The translations under genes were made by a program, and so were the position numbers. From NCBI RefSeq assembly GCF_030692605.1, contig NZ_JAUYUD010000114.1:1-64000 (forward strand): a stretch of DNA of 64,000 nt, written 5' to 3'. The stretch's first letter is position 1. Each line of letters opens with the position of its first letter. Below, piece after piece: positions 48,325 to 56,999 of the stretch. This DNA comes from Lutibacter sp. (GTDB lineage: Bacteria; Bacteroidota; Bacteroidia; Flavobacteriales; Flavobacteriaceae). Below the pieces are notes generated by a model, which saw only the letters and a list, made by a program, of their open reading frames with translations, did no database searches and was not told where the DNA came from.

Positions 48325-48840
48325 TTAGTCTTCAATTTCAACAATTACTTCAATTTCTACCACCATATTAAAGGGTAAAGAGTTCATTCCAACAGCACTT
48401 CTAGCGTGTTTACCTTTTTCTTTAAATACAGCTACCATAACATCAGAAAATCCGTTTATAACCATGGGATGTTGTGTGAAAGTAGCATCGCAATTTACCA
48501 TTCCAAGTACTTTTACAATTCTTTTAACCCTATTTAATGAGCCAAGTTCAGTTTTTAAAACAGCTAACTGATGTGATGCCACTAATTTTGCAGCAAGTTT
48601 AGCTTCTTCAACAGTAATGGTTGAACCTACTTTGCCAACAATATAGGAGCCATCTGGGTTTTTGGGGCCTTTTCCAGATAGATAAAGCAAATTACCTACT
48701 CTAACCACATCTACAAAATTGGCCACCGGAGTAACAGGTGTTGGGAGTTTAATATCTAATTCAATAATCATTTCTTCAGGAGATTGTGCAACAGAAAATG
48801 TTGATATAAAAAATAGAAAACACAAGGTAAATATTTTCAT
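48325..48840 (-). CDS. Exported RidA/YjgF-family protein
   Basis: A RidA-fold protein with an N-terminal signal peptide (IFTLCFLFFISTFSVAQ), which canonical cytosolic RidA lacks. The RidA core is seen in GNLLYLSGKGP and in the active-site stretch HARSAVGMNSLPFNMVVEIEVIV, with the conserved Arg. Enamine/imine deaminase activity is possible but not shown for exported forms. 171 residues against about 128 for RidA, the difference being the signal and an insertion. It ends 2 bp from the convergent batE gene. Confidence 0.85.
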   Translation of the reverse strand: MKIFTLCFLFFISTFSVAQSPEEMIIELDIKLPTPVTPVANFVDVVRVGNLLYLSGKGPKNPDGSYIVGKVGSTITVEEAKLAAKLVASHQLAVLKTELGSLNRVKRIVKVLGMVNCDATFTQHPMVINGFSDVMVAVFKEKGKHARSAVGMNSLPFNMVVEIEVIVEIED

Positions 48841-48857
48841 AAAATTTAGGTATTAAA

Positions 48858-49976
48858 TTATTCTTTAAAAAGGGAATCAATTTTTTCTTCTAATTTTTTA
48901 CCATGTAAATTAACTGCAATAATTTTTCCAGACGAGTCTATTAAATAGTTAATTGGCAAACTATTTATTCCATAATTTATAGCAATTGGGGTTTCAAAAC
49001 CTTCTAAGGTAGAACCATTAGGCCAGTTTCGTTGATCTTTTTCTAAGGCAAATAACCACTTTTCTTTATTAGTATCTAATGAAATCCCATAAATTTCAAA
49101 ACCTTTATTGCCGTATGTTTTGTATAAATTTATCAATAAACCACTTTCAGTTCTACAAGGCGGGCACCAACTTGCCCAAAAGTCTATAAGGGTGTAGGTT
49201 GCTTTTTCTGGAGTTAAAACTATGTTATTACCGTCCTTATCTGAAATTGATACATCTAAAAAGACACTCCCAATACTCGACTTTTTTAGTTGATTTATTC
49301 TCGATTTTAGATAAGTAGTACTCTCTAATTTAGGTTTTTTTTGTTCGAAATTGGTTACCAACTTTTGTAAAAATTCAAAATCCACATCGCTTTTCCATCT
49401 GCTGGCAGTAGCTAAAATTGCAATAGAAGTACCCATTTTTGTTTTTACAAAATTGGTTAATTCTTTTATATGTTCATTATAATTTTCAACTTCTAAACTT
49501 CTAAGTTTTGCAATTTCTTCTTCTGAAGAATTCTGATTTTCTTTAATCTTAATTTCGGCTCGTACAGATTTTACCAATCGATTTAACGATTCAATTCTAA
49601 AGGCTTCATATTGTTGTAATAATTGCGTATCAATTGATCCAGAAATGGTTAAATTATCTTTTGATTCTCCTTCAATTAAAATATGTTGCCCTTTATCTAT
49701 GGCCAAAGGAATTGAAACGCCATCTCCAACTAAGGTAAAAAGGTTTGGTTCTATAAAAAAATGAGTACTAAACGAACCATTTTCATCTACCAATAACGAA
49801 TCTATAACACTATTCTTTATGGAACTATTTTCACTTTGTTTGGAAAGATAAAGGGTCGTGTTTTTTAAGGTTGGAATTGTGCCAGAAATGGAAAAAACAG
49901 GTTCACTTTTTTGTGAGCAATTACTAAAAATTACAAAAACTGAAACTAAAATTAATTGGGATGGTTTTATAAGCAT
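48858..49976 (-). CDS. TlpA-like thioredoxin lipoprotein with DUF4369-type N-terminus
   Basis: Periplasmic thiol-disulfide oxidoreductase. Lipobox signal (VFVIFSNC), a beta-rich N-terminal domain of DUF4369 type (about 30-130), a helical linker, and a C-terminal thioredoxin domain with WASWCPPCRTE and the cis-Pro region LPINYLID. 372 residues is usual for this Bacteroidota group. Probably kept reduced by the DsbD-like protein at 32643. It precedes the RidA-like gene by 17 bp and may be co-transcribed with it. Confidence 0.9.
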   Translation of the reverse strand: MLIKPSQLILVSVFVIFSNCSQKSEPVFSISGTIPTLKNTTLYLSKQSENSSIKNSVIDSLLVDENGSFSTHFFIEPNLFTLVGDGVSIPLAIDKGQHILIEGESKDNLTISGSIDTQLLQQYEAFRIESLNRLVKSVRAEIKIKENQNSSEEEIAKLRSLEVENYNEHIKELTNFVKTKMGTSIAILATASRWKSDVDFEFLQKLVTNFEQKKPKLESTTYLKSRINQLKKSSIGSVFLDVSISDKDGNNIVLTPEKATYTLIDFWASWCPPCRTESGLLINLYKTYGNKGFEIYGISLDTNKEKWLFALEKDQRNWPNGSTLEGFETPIAINYGINSLPINYLIDSSGKIIAVNLHGKKLEEKIDSLFKE

Positions 49977-50023
49977 AGGTTATATAGTTGAAACATTTTG
50001 GTCGAGGTTATAATCAAAACCTA

Positions 50024-50548
50024 TCATTTAATCGTAGATTTTTTTATTTCTTTCGGATCATCTTTAATAATTTTGACAAAAGAAGGGAATAGCAATGGCG
50101 CTAAATTTTTTATGGGTTCGTATAAAATTACAGCTTCTTTTTTTTCAGGTGATAGAAGTGGTATAATGTTGTTTAATTTACTAAACACCAATAAAACAAC
50201 ACTTAAAATAAGCGCGAATTTTAAAGCTCCAAAAACACCTCCAACTATTTTGTTTACAATACCCAAAGAAGCAAATGATGCCAATTTTGTAAATAGTTTA
50301 CCAAATAATGTGATTACTAAAACAATAAATGAAAAAGTAATTGCAAAAGAAATAAGCGTAATATATCTTTCATTCCAAGATACTTTTCTTGCCAAAAAAT
50401 TCCCTACAATATCTGAGAAATGAATTGCACAATAAATACCAACAATTAAAGAAACCACTGAAGCAACTTCAACAAAAAGTCCTTTAAATACGCCTTTTAC
50501 AAATCCAATAATTAATATAACCAGTATAACAAGGTCAAAAGTAGTCAT
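50024..50548 (-). CDS. CvpA family membrane protein
   Basis: A 174-residue, four-TM protein. CvpA pattern in FDLVILVILIIGFVKGVFKGLFVEVASV at the N-terminus and GGVFGALKFALILSVVLLVF at about 100-120. In enterobacteria CvpA affects colicin V export and envelope homeostasis; the biochemical role is unclear. The opposite-strand ORF at 49998 is its shadow. Its start lies 64 bp from the divergent gene at 50613. Confidence 0.88.
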   Translation of the reverse strand: MTTFDLVILVILIIGFVKGVFKGLFVEVASVVSLIVGIYCAIHFSDIVGNFLARKVSWNERYITLISFAITFSFIVLVITLFGKLFTKLASFASLGIVNKIVGGVFGALKFALILSVVLLVFSKLNNIIPLLSPEKKEAVILYEPIKNLAPLLFPSFVKIIKDDPKEIKKSTIK

Positions 50549-50584
50549 GAAAATTGTTTTTGTAAATATACATTTTTCGATTTG

Positions 50585-50592
50585 TATATTTG
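50585..50592 (+). promoter_or_regulatory. -7 box upstream of the 117-residue conserved gene
   Basis: TATATTTG fits TAnnTTTG, 20 bp before the ATG; TTTTTG lies 22 bp upstream, slightly more than usual spacing. Confidence 0.5.
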
Positions 50593-50612
50593 CAATTAAC
50601 TAAACGAATCAA

Positions 50613-50966
50613 ATGTCAAGAGATTTACAATTAAAAGAAGATTGGGAACAATTATTAGCTATTTTGGCCACTAAATTTGGTGATGGAGAACAATTAAATA
50701 TGGATGCCATTATTTATCTTATTGGAGTCCAAGAATTGGGTCAAGGGCAGCGGGAATTTAAAAAAGACGATAAAGTAAATTTAATGCATATTGCCATTTG
50801 TAGGCTTTTGGAGCCTTTTGGTTATTATCAATTTGATTATTTCGACGAAGATGCTTGGCCTCATTATAAAACCATAGAACAATTGCCTGAATTAAAACCA
50901 GGAGAACAAACAGTTTTAATGAAAGAAGCGATTGTTTTGTATTTTAGACAACTGGAGTTAATTTAG
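50613..50966 (+). CDS. Conserved Bacteroidota protein of unknown function
   Basis: A soluble 117-residue protein (MSRDLQLKEDWEQLLAIL...) without signal or TM segments. It contains a conserved-looking core, YLIGVQELGQGQREFKKDDK and FDEDAWPHYKTIEQLPEL. It has its own promoter box and sits divergent to cvpA, overlapping the convergent SDR gene by 4 bp at the stops. I recognise similar hypothetical proteins in flavobacteria but no function. Confidence 0.8.
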   Translation: MSRDLQLKEDWEQLLAILATKFGDGEQLNMDAIIYLIGVQELGQGQREFKKDDKVNLMHIAICRLLEPFGYYQFDYFDEDAWPHYKTIEQLPELKPGEQTVLMKEAIVLYFRQLELI

Positions 50967-51757
50967 GTAACCGCCATTTTTCTGATTAAAAGAGATACTA
51001 ATTTAGGGTAAAACCGCTTTGCATAAACGCCTAATTTTTCTTTAAATCCGGCTATATAAACTTCTTCTTGTTGTTTTGCAACTGCTTTTAAAAATAAATG
51101 AGCAAATTTAGTTGCAGGAATACCATTTTTAGTGGCTTCATCCATACTGTTTTGTGCTGTTCCATTTCCAATTAAAGCATTAAGCGAAATGTCGGTTTGC
51201 ACAAAACCAGGGCAAATAAGAGTTACATTAATATTGTGTTTATAAACTTCTGCGCGTAAACTATCAAAAAAACCGTGTAATGCGTGTTTTGATGCTGCAT
51301 AAGAGGAGCGTAATGGCGTTCCAATTTTTCCTACAATGCTGGTTGTAACCACAAAATGACCCTTATTATTTTTTATAAAATGAGGTAAAATTGCCTTGCT
51401 TAAGGCTACAGTTCCTAAATAATTAATATCCATAATACGCTTGTCAACGCTTATTAAAGTGTCTATAGCAAAAGAACGTTGACTTACCCCACCATTATTT
51501 ATAAGGATATCAATAGTTCCAAAAAGTTGCAACGCTTTTTCTACTTTGATAGATAAATTAGTATAATCCTCTAAGTCTAAAGTCAAAATTTTGATATTTT
51601 CGGGATGTTTACAGGCGTTTTTTACTTCAATTAAAGCCTCGTTATTTCTGGCTGAAATTATAAGTTTTACATTTTTTTGAGATAATTCTAATGCCAAGGA
51701 TTTTCCTATTCCTGAAGAGGCTCCTGTTATCCAAACAATTTTATTGGTAAAATACAT
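50963..51757 (-). CDS. Short-chain dehydrogenase/reductase (SDR)
   Basis: NAD(P)-dependent oxidoreductase of unknown substrate. Classical SDR motifs: TGASSGIG cofactor loop (residues about 11-18), NNGG, catalytic Ser in VVTTSIVGKIG and SYAASKHALHGF (Tyr-x3-Lys). The RNNEA segment after the second strand hints at NADP use. 264 residues is standard for the dehydrogenase/reductase SDR family member 7-like group. Its stop overlaps the convergent neighbour. Confidence 0.9.
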   Translation of the reverse strand: MYFTNKIVWITGASSGIGKSLALELSQKNVKLIISARNNEALIEVKNACKHPENIKILTLDLEDYTNLSIKVEKALQLFGTIDILINNGGVSQRSFAIDTLISVDKRIMDINYLGTVALSKAILPHFIKNNKGHFVVTTSIVGKIGTPLRSSYAASKHALHGFFDSLRAEVYKHNINVTLICPGFVQTDISLNALIGNGTAQNSMDEATKNGIPATKFAHLFLKAVAKQQEEVYIAGFKEKLGVYAKRFYPKLVSLLIRKMAVT

Positions 51758-51763
51758 GGGTAA

Positions 51764-51796
51764 GTTGTTTATAAAAGTTAAAAATAATTACTTTTG
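51764..51796 (+). promoter_or_regulatory. Promoter of the TlpA-like gene at 51833
   Basis: GTTG (51764-51767), 21-bp spacer and TACTTTTG (51789-51796) fit the Bacteroidota pattern. A transcript starting about 51803 would place the TTG at 51806 at its very 5' end, supporting ATG 51833 as the start. Confidence 0.5.
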
Positions 51797-51832
51797 GTGT
51801 TATAGTTGTTTAATTTATCAAAAAAGAAAAAA

Positions 51833-53179
51833 ATGGGTAAAAAATTTCTGATTTTAATAGTGTTATTTAATTTTTCAATTTACGCTCAAACTCATATTTC
51901 GGGTTCCTTAACTCCGTTTAACACGGAGTATAATTGGGTAATTTTATATCAACTTAAAGGAGTCAAGCAAGTTTATGTAGCGAACACTGAAATTGTGAAT
52001 GGAAATTTTTCAATAGAGTTGCCTTCAAATTCTCCCAAAGGAATGTATCGATTAATGTATGATTTAGACAAAAATGGGTTTATTGATTTCATTTATAATA
52101 ATCAGTCTATTAATGTTGCATTTAATCCAAATAATGCTCAGGAAACAATTGTTTTTTCTAATTCTGAAGAAAATAAGCAATATCAAAGTTACCTAAATGA
52201 AGCTGAAGGAATTAAACGAAAATTAGATTCACTTCAAATTACTTTTTTAGCTGTAAATCAAACGCAAGAGAAAAGTGATTTTAACGCGTTGTACCAAAAG
52301 GTAAAAACCCATTACGATGAGCTACAGCAGCATTACGAAAAAGTAACCAACAATAAATTGGCGCATCATTTTATAAAAGGAAACTTTAAATATTATCCAA
52401 CTGAGTTAATTGCTACGCCACAATTGTATTTAAATAGTGAAAGGAATCATTTTTTCGATTACATCAATTTTGAAGATAAAGAGTTGTTAAACTCCACTTT
52501 TTTGACCGAAAAAATAATCGATTATGTTTTTTATTTAAATAGTTCAGATGATTTTGAAGCGCAGAATAAATTACACCTAGCGGCCATTAAAACTATTATG
52601 GATAAAGCCGCTGGTAATTATGAGTTAAAAATCGAATTGCTAACCACGTTATTATATGCGTTTGGACAGATGGAAAATGCAACAATAGTACATTTTGTTC
52701 TAAATAATTATTACAATAAATTACCAGCTGAAAAACAAGAGAAAAAGGTTATTGAGGAGGTGTTAGAGCTTGTGAAAACAGCAATTGGAAACGCTGCTCC
52801 AGAAATAGAATGGATAGAAAAAGGAAAATCGAACAAATTAACTACCCTTGCAAAAGCTGACCATTATTTATTGGTTTTTTATAGTTCAACCTGTTCACAT
52901 TGTTTGATAGAAGTCCCTAAATTGTATAATTTTAGTCAAAATTTAAGCAAGGTAAAAGTAATTGCAGTTGCACTTGAAGATAATGATGTGCAATTTAAAA
53001 TACATGCAGCAACATTTAAAAAATGGAGCAATATTTTAGCACTTGGAAAGTGGGAGAACACTATAGCAAAAAATTATGGTATTAAATCTACACCTACTTA
53101 TTTTGTGTTAGATCAGCATAAAAAGATTGTTTCAAAACCACATTTATTAGAAGATGTCTTTAAATTTTTCGGTAATTAG
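51833..53179 (+). CDS. TlpA-like exported thioredoxin protein
   Basis: A 448-residue exported protein with a C-terminal thioredoxin domain. Signal peptide GKKFLILIVLFNFSIYAQ. The N-terminal domain is beta-rich (DUF4369-like, about 20-130), followed by a long helical linker. Redox motif CSHC (YSSTCSHCLIEVPK, about residue 360) and cis-Pro region KSTPTYFVLD. Start moved from TTG 51806 to ATG 51833 because the signal peptide begins there. Likely target of the DsbD-like reductase. Convergent with YraN, 4-bp overlap. Confidence 0.88.
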   Translation: MGKKFLILIVLFNFSIYAQTHISGSLTPFNTEYNWVILYQLKGVKQVYVANTEIVNGNFSIELPSNSPKGMYRLMYDLDKNGFIDFIYNNQSINVAFNPNNAQETIVFSNSEENKQYQSYLNEAEGIKRKLDSLQITFLAVNQTQEKSDFNALYQKVKTHYDELQQHYEKVTNNKLAHHFIKGNFKYYPTELIATPQLYLNSERNHFFDYINFEDKELLNSTFLTEKIIDYVFYLNSSDDFEAQNKLHLAAIKTIMDKAAGNYELKIELLTTLLYAFGQMENATIVHFVLNNYYNKLPAEKQEKKVIEEVLELVKTAIGNAAPEIEWIEKGKSNKLTTLAKADHYLLVFYSSTCSHCLIEVPKLYNFSQNLSKVKVIAVALEDNDVQFKIHAATFKKWSNILALGKWENTIAKNYGIKSTPTYFVLDQHKKIVSKPHLLEDVFKFFGN

Positions 53180-53535
53180 AAGTGTAAAAAAGCATCGGTA
53201 ATATGGTTTATTTTAACCTTATTTTGACTATTTATAATGGCAATAATATCAAACCGAACTTCAACATCTAAATTTTTTGAAATTACATATTCATTTATAG
53301 CAGTTACCAGTAATCCAATTTTTTTAGCATTCACAAAATCTTGTGGATTCCCAAAATAATCGGTAGATCTGGTTTTAACTTCAACCACGGCCAGCGTATT
53401 ATCTTTGGAGGCAATAATATCTACTTCTGCCTTTTGATAGCGCCAATTTTTTTCAAGAATTTTATAACCGTTTTTTAGTAGAAAATCTACTGCTAATTCT
53501 TCACCTTTTATACCAAGATTATTGTGTGATGCCAT
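53176..53535 (-). CDS. YraN/UPF0102 family nuclease-fold protein
   Basis: A 119-residue restriction-endonuclease-like fold protein. Motifs: GIKGEELAVDFLLKNGYKILEKNWR, then VDIIASKDNTLAVVEVKTRS with the D-ExK catalytic pattern. Bacterial function poorly defined. It lies 10 bp downstream of the LD-carboxypeptidase gene on the same strand, a pairing commonly seen in flavobacteria. Confidence 0.9.
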   Translation of the reverse strand: MASHNNLGIKGEELAVDFLLKNGYKILEKNWRYQKAEVDIIASKDNTLAVVEVKTRSTDYFGNPQDFVNAKKIGLLVTAINEYVISKNLDVEVRFDIIAIINSQNKVKINHITDAFLHF

Positions 53536-53545
53536 ATTTTTTTTG

Positions 53546-54568
53546 TTATTCAGAAAAGCGAATCGTTGTTTTTTCTTTGCAAACTTTTATTTCAACTTCT
53601 CTTCCTAAAAAAAGGGCGTTATTTTCAACTTTATGTCCAGCTGCAACATTAAAAATGATGGGAAAACTATATTCTTTAGTTGCTTCTATTATTATTTCTT
53701 CAAGAGTTTTACCGTAAGGTGTTATTAAATTTTCTTTAATATCGCTAAAATCACCAATAATTAATCCAGCAATATTATTGAAATAGCCACTCCTTTTTAA
53801 GGAATAAAGCATTCTGTCAATTTTATACAAAGGCTCGCTAACTTCTTCTAAAAATAAGATTTTACCGGTTGTATTTATGGTGGTTGAAGAGCCCAAAACA
53901 CTTTGTAAAATAGATAAATTTCCCCCAACCAATTGTCCCTTAAATGTTCCTTTGGTGTTTAAAGGAGATGTGTCTATTTTATATGTTACTTTTTCTCCAA
54001 ACAGTGCATTTTTAAACGTTGAAATTGTATTAGTTAATTCAATTTCTTCAGTTTTCATATTAATAGGCATCATTGCATGCAGCGTTTCATATCCTAAATT
54101 ATGTAAATGATTGTGTAAAACAGTAATATCCGAATAGCCTACAATCCATTTTGGAACTGCTTTAAAATTTGAAAAATCAAGTGCATCAATAATTCGGACA
54201 CTTCCGTAACCACCTCTAGCACACCAAATTGCCTTTACCGATTTATTGTCTAGTGCATTTTGAAAATCTTCTCTTCGTTGTTCATCAGTGCCTGAAAAAT
54301 GAAAATTTGTAACAAAAACATTTTTACCTACCAGCACATGTAACCCCCAACTTTCGGCTAATAATTTTGCTTTTTCAATAGGTTCTGTTTCTTTTATAAC
54401 ACCCGAAGGAGCAACTATTGCTATGGTATCTCCAGCCTTTAAATAACTTGGTTTAATTAGTTTTTGTGGTTCAAAAGGTAATGAACTATCATTTTGTGAG
54501 AATACTAATAATGGCAACAAGGCAAAGATTATAATTAGGTTGTTTTTAAAAATAGAATTGAAAGTCAT
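53546..54568 (-). CDS. S66 LD-carboxypeptidase (LdcA-like)
   Basis: Serine peptidase that removes the terminal D-Ala from murein tetrapeptides during peptidoglycan recycling. A signal peptide (IIIFALLPLLVFSQ) suggests a periplasmic form, unlike cytosolic E. coli LdcA. The S66 residues are visible: Ser in CARGGYGSVRIID, Glu in LFLEEVSEPLYKIDRML and His in NVAAGHKVEN. 340 residues fits. Confidence 0.9.
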   Translation of the reverse strand: MTFNSIFKNNLIIIFALLPLLVFSQNDSSLPFEPQKLIKPSYLKAGDTIAIVAPSGVIKETEPIEKAKLLAESWGLHVLVGKNVFVTNFHFSGTDEQRREDFQNALDNKSVKAIWCARGGYGSVRIIDALDFSNFKAVPKWIVGYSDITVLHNHLHNLGYETLHAMMPINMKTEEIELTNTISTFKNALFGEKVTYKIDTSPLNTKGTFKGQLVGGNLSILQSVLGSSTTINTTGKILFLEEVSEPLYKIDRMLYSLKRSGYFNNIAGLIIGDFSDIKENLITPYGKTLEEIIIEATKEYSFPIIFNVAAGHKVENNALFLGREVEIKVCKEKTTIRFSE

Positions 54569-54678
54569 TGCTTATTTTTTTGTAAAAATACCAAAATTTA
54601 ATGTTTACCATTCAAAATCAACTATTTATTTGTATTGGTTGTTATTGAATTGTTCTCAAACAAGTCAACATTAATTAT

Positions 54679-54686
54679 TACTTTTG
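54679..54686 (+). promoter_or_regulatory. -7 box of the metG promoter
   Basis: TACTTTTG matches TAnnTTTG, 21 bp before the metG ATG; the -33 element is not clear. Confidence 0.45.
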
Positions 54687-54707
54687 TGAATTCTAAATAC
54701 AACAAAA

Positions 54708-56915
54708 ATGAGTCGTCCAGAAAGATATACAATTACAGCAGCGTTACCTTATACCAACGGGCCAGTTCATATTGGACATTTAGCAGGTGTTTATGTGCCA
54801 GCCGATATTTACGCACGCTATTTGCGAAATACAGGTAATGATGTTGCATATATATGTGGATCAGATGAACATGGAGTGCCTATTACTATTAAAGCTAAAA
54901 AAGAAGGCGTTTCTCCACAAGATGTGGTTGATAAATACCATGCAATTATTAAAAAATCGTTTGAAGAATTTGGAATTTCATTCGATAATTATTCAAGAAC
55001 TTCGGCAGAAATTCATCATGAAACAGCTTCGGAATTTTTTAAAAAATTATATAATGAAGGAAAGTTTATTGAAGAATTAAACGAACAATTGTATGATGAA
55101 GAAGCAAATCAATTTTTAGCAGATCGGTTTGTTGTTGGTACATGCCCAAAATGTGGCAATGAAGAAAGTTATGGAGACCAGTGCGAAAAATGTGGAACAA
55201 GTCATAATGCAACCGATTTAATAAATCCGAAATCTGCAATTACGGGAAATATACCAACAACAAAAATTACAAAGCATTGGTATTTACCTTTGGATAAATA
55301 TGAAAAATGGCTACGAGAATGGATTGTTGTAGGGCATAAAAACGATTGGAAAACAAATGTATTAGGACAAGTAAAATCGTGGTTAGACGACGGATTAAAG
55401 CCTAGAGCAGTAACTCGTGATTTAGATTGGGGAATTCCTGTTCCTGTTGAAAATGCTGAAGGGAAAGTGTTGTATGTTTGGTTCGATGCGCCTATCGGCT
55501 ATATTTCTTCAACCAAAGAGTGGGCTAAACGCGTTGGAAAAGATTGGGAGCTGTATTGGAAAGATAAAAACACCAAATTGGTTCATTTTATTGGGAAAGA
55601 CAATATAGTGTTTCATTGTATTATTTTTCCAGCAATGTTAAAAGCTGAAGGGAGTTATATTATGCCAGAAAATGTTCCTGCCAACGAGTTTTTAAATTTA
55701 GAAGGAAATAAAATTTCAACGTCTAAAAACTGGGCAGTTTGGTTGCACGAATATTTATTAGATTTTCCGGATCAACAAGATGTGTTGCGTTATGTGTTAA
55801 CGGCAAATGCTCCTGAAACCAAAGACAACGATTTTACGTGGAAAGATTTTCAGGCTCGAAATAACAACGAATTGGTTGCCATTTTTGGTAATTTTATAAA
55901 TAGAGTAGTGGTTTTAACCAATAAATATTATGAAGGGATTATTCCTGAACCAAATGAATTTAGTGATGTAGATAATGAAGTTTTAGAGCAATTACAAAAA
56001 TTTCCTTCCATAATTGCAAGTTCAATTGAACGTTACCGTTTTAGAGAAGCATCTCAGGAATTAATGAATTTAGCACGTTTAGGAAATAAATATTTAGCCG
56101 ATGAAGAACCTTGGAAAGTAATAAAAGAAAATCCGGAACGTGTAAAAACAGTTATGTATGTTGCACTTCAAATAGCAGCTGGTTTATCGGTTGTTTGTGA
56201 ACCATTTTTACCGTTTACTTCAGTTAAATTAAAAGGAATTTTAAATCTACGTCGATACCAGGATGGTAACGATGAAGTAATCACATCAAAGAACGAGATT
56301 GACAATGATGGAATGAAACGTCATAGCGAGGAGTTTTTCACGACGAAGCTATCTGAATCTGCAACAAACAGATTGCCACAGTTTTTATCAAAACTTCGCA
56401 ATGACGAATTAAGCTGGAAAGATGTTTCTGAAAAAGTAGAATTAATTGCTCCAAACCACAAAATTGGCAACGCCGAATTGCTATTTGCTAAAATTGAAGA
56501 TGAAGAAATTCAGAAACAATTAGATAAGTTGGAAGCTACAAAACAAGAAAATGAAGCCGAAAATAAAGTTACAGAACCTCAAAAAGAGACCATTCAATTT
56601 GATGATTTCACCAAATTGGATATCAGAGTAGGAACTATTATTGAAGCTGTTAAAATACCTAAAACTAAAAAATTGCTTCAATTAAAAGTAGACGTTGGTA
56701 TAGATGTTAGAACCATAGTTTCTGGAATTGCAGAAAGTTTTAACTCTTCAGCTATTATTGGTCAAAAAGTAACTGTTTTGGTAAATTTAGCGCCACGTGT
56801 TTTAAAAGGTATTGAAAGTAACGGAATGATTTTAATGGTCGATACACCAGATGGAAAACTCGCCTTTATTGAACCAGAAAATGATTCGGTTGCTAACGGT
56901 GAGCAAATAAGTTAA
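54708..56915 (+). CDS. metG: Methionyl-tRNA synthetase with in-frame repeat-derived insertion
   Basis: Charges tRNA-Met. Motifs: [14 protein letters not shown] (HIGH), the zinc knuckle [18 protein letters not shown], the KMSKS-equivalent [11 protein letters not shown], an anticodon-binding helical domain and a C-terminal EMAPII-like tRNA-binding domain ([22 protein letters not shown]). The protein is 735 residues, longer than I expect for flavobacterial MetG (about 680-690). The excess sits after LKGILNL: about 54 residues ([10 protein letters not shown]... to ...LRNDEL) before the normal [11 protein letters not shown]. This stretch is compositionally unlike the rest and contains the palindromic element at 56319-56406. 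The reading frame is intact, so the enzyme is presumably functional. Confidence 0.95.
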   Translation: MSRPERYTITAALPYTNGPVHIGHLAGVYVPADIYARYLRNTGNDVAYICGSDEHGVPITIKAKKEGVSPQDVVDKYHAIIKKSFEEFGISFDNYSRTSAEIHHETASEFFKKLYNEGKFIEELNEQLYDEEANQFLADRFVVGTCPKCGNEESYGDQCEKCGTSHNATDLINPKSAITGNIPTTKITKHWYLPLDKYEKWLREWIVVGHKNDWKTNVLGQVKSWLDDGLKPRAVTRDLDWGIPVPVENAEGKVLYVWFDAPIGYISSTKEWAKRVGKDWELYWKDKNTKLVHFIGKDNIVFHCIIFPAMLKAEGSYIMPENVPANEFLNLEGNKISTSKNWAVWLHEYLLDFPDQQDVLRYVLTANAPETKDNDFTWKDFQARNNNELVAIFGNFINRVVVLTNKYYEGIIPEPNEFSDVDNEVLEQLQKFPSIIASSIERYRFREASQELMNLARLGNKYLADEEPWKVIKENPERVKTVMYVALQIAAGLSVVCEPFLPFTSVKLKGILNLRRYQDGNDEVITSKNEIDNDGMKRHSEEFFTTKLSESATNRLPQFLSKLRNDELSWKDVSEKVELIAPNHKIGNAELLFAKIEDEEIQKQLDKLEATKQENEAENKVTEPQKETIQFDDFTKLDIRVGTIIEAVKIPKTKKLLQLKVDVGIDVRTIVSGIAESFNSSAIIGQKVTVLVNLAPRVLKGIESNGMILMVDTPDGKLAFIEPENDSVANGEQIS
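56319..56406. repeat. Palindromic dispersed-type repeat inserted in the metG coding sequence
   Basis: The ends CGTCATAGCGA and TCGCAATGACG are near-perfect inverted arms. Inside, TTGC-AGTTTT pairs with AAAACT-GCAA, and GACGAAGCTATCTG/CAGATTGC echo the same motif. Elements of the CGTCATTGCGAGG...GACGAAGCAATCTG...TCGCAATGACG type are widespread intergenic repeats in Bacteroidota by general knowledge. A related AGATTGCC...TTCGCAATGA hairpin occurs at 60411-60450. The translated product is in frame with metG. Confidence 0.7.
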
Positions 56916-56999
56916 TAAATTAGTATTCAGTAATCAGTTTCTGTAAACAGTTTTATTTGTTTTTTTGACTGTAAACTGTGTACTGTTACTAAATTCAAA

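Noticed and set aside
54635-54838. Plus-strand ORF overlapping the metG start
   Set aside because: Different frame from metG, overlaps its promoter and HIGH region, and shows no domain pattern.
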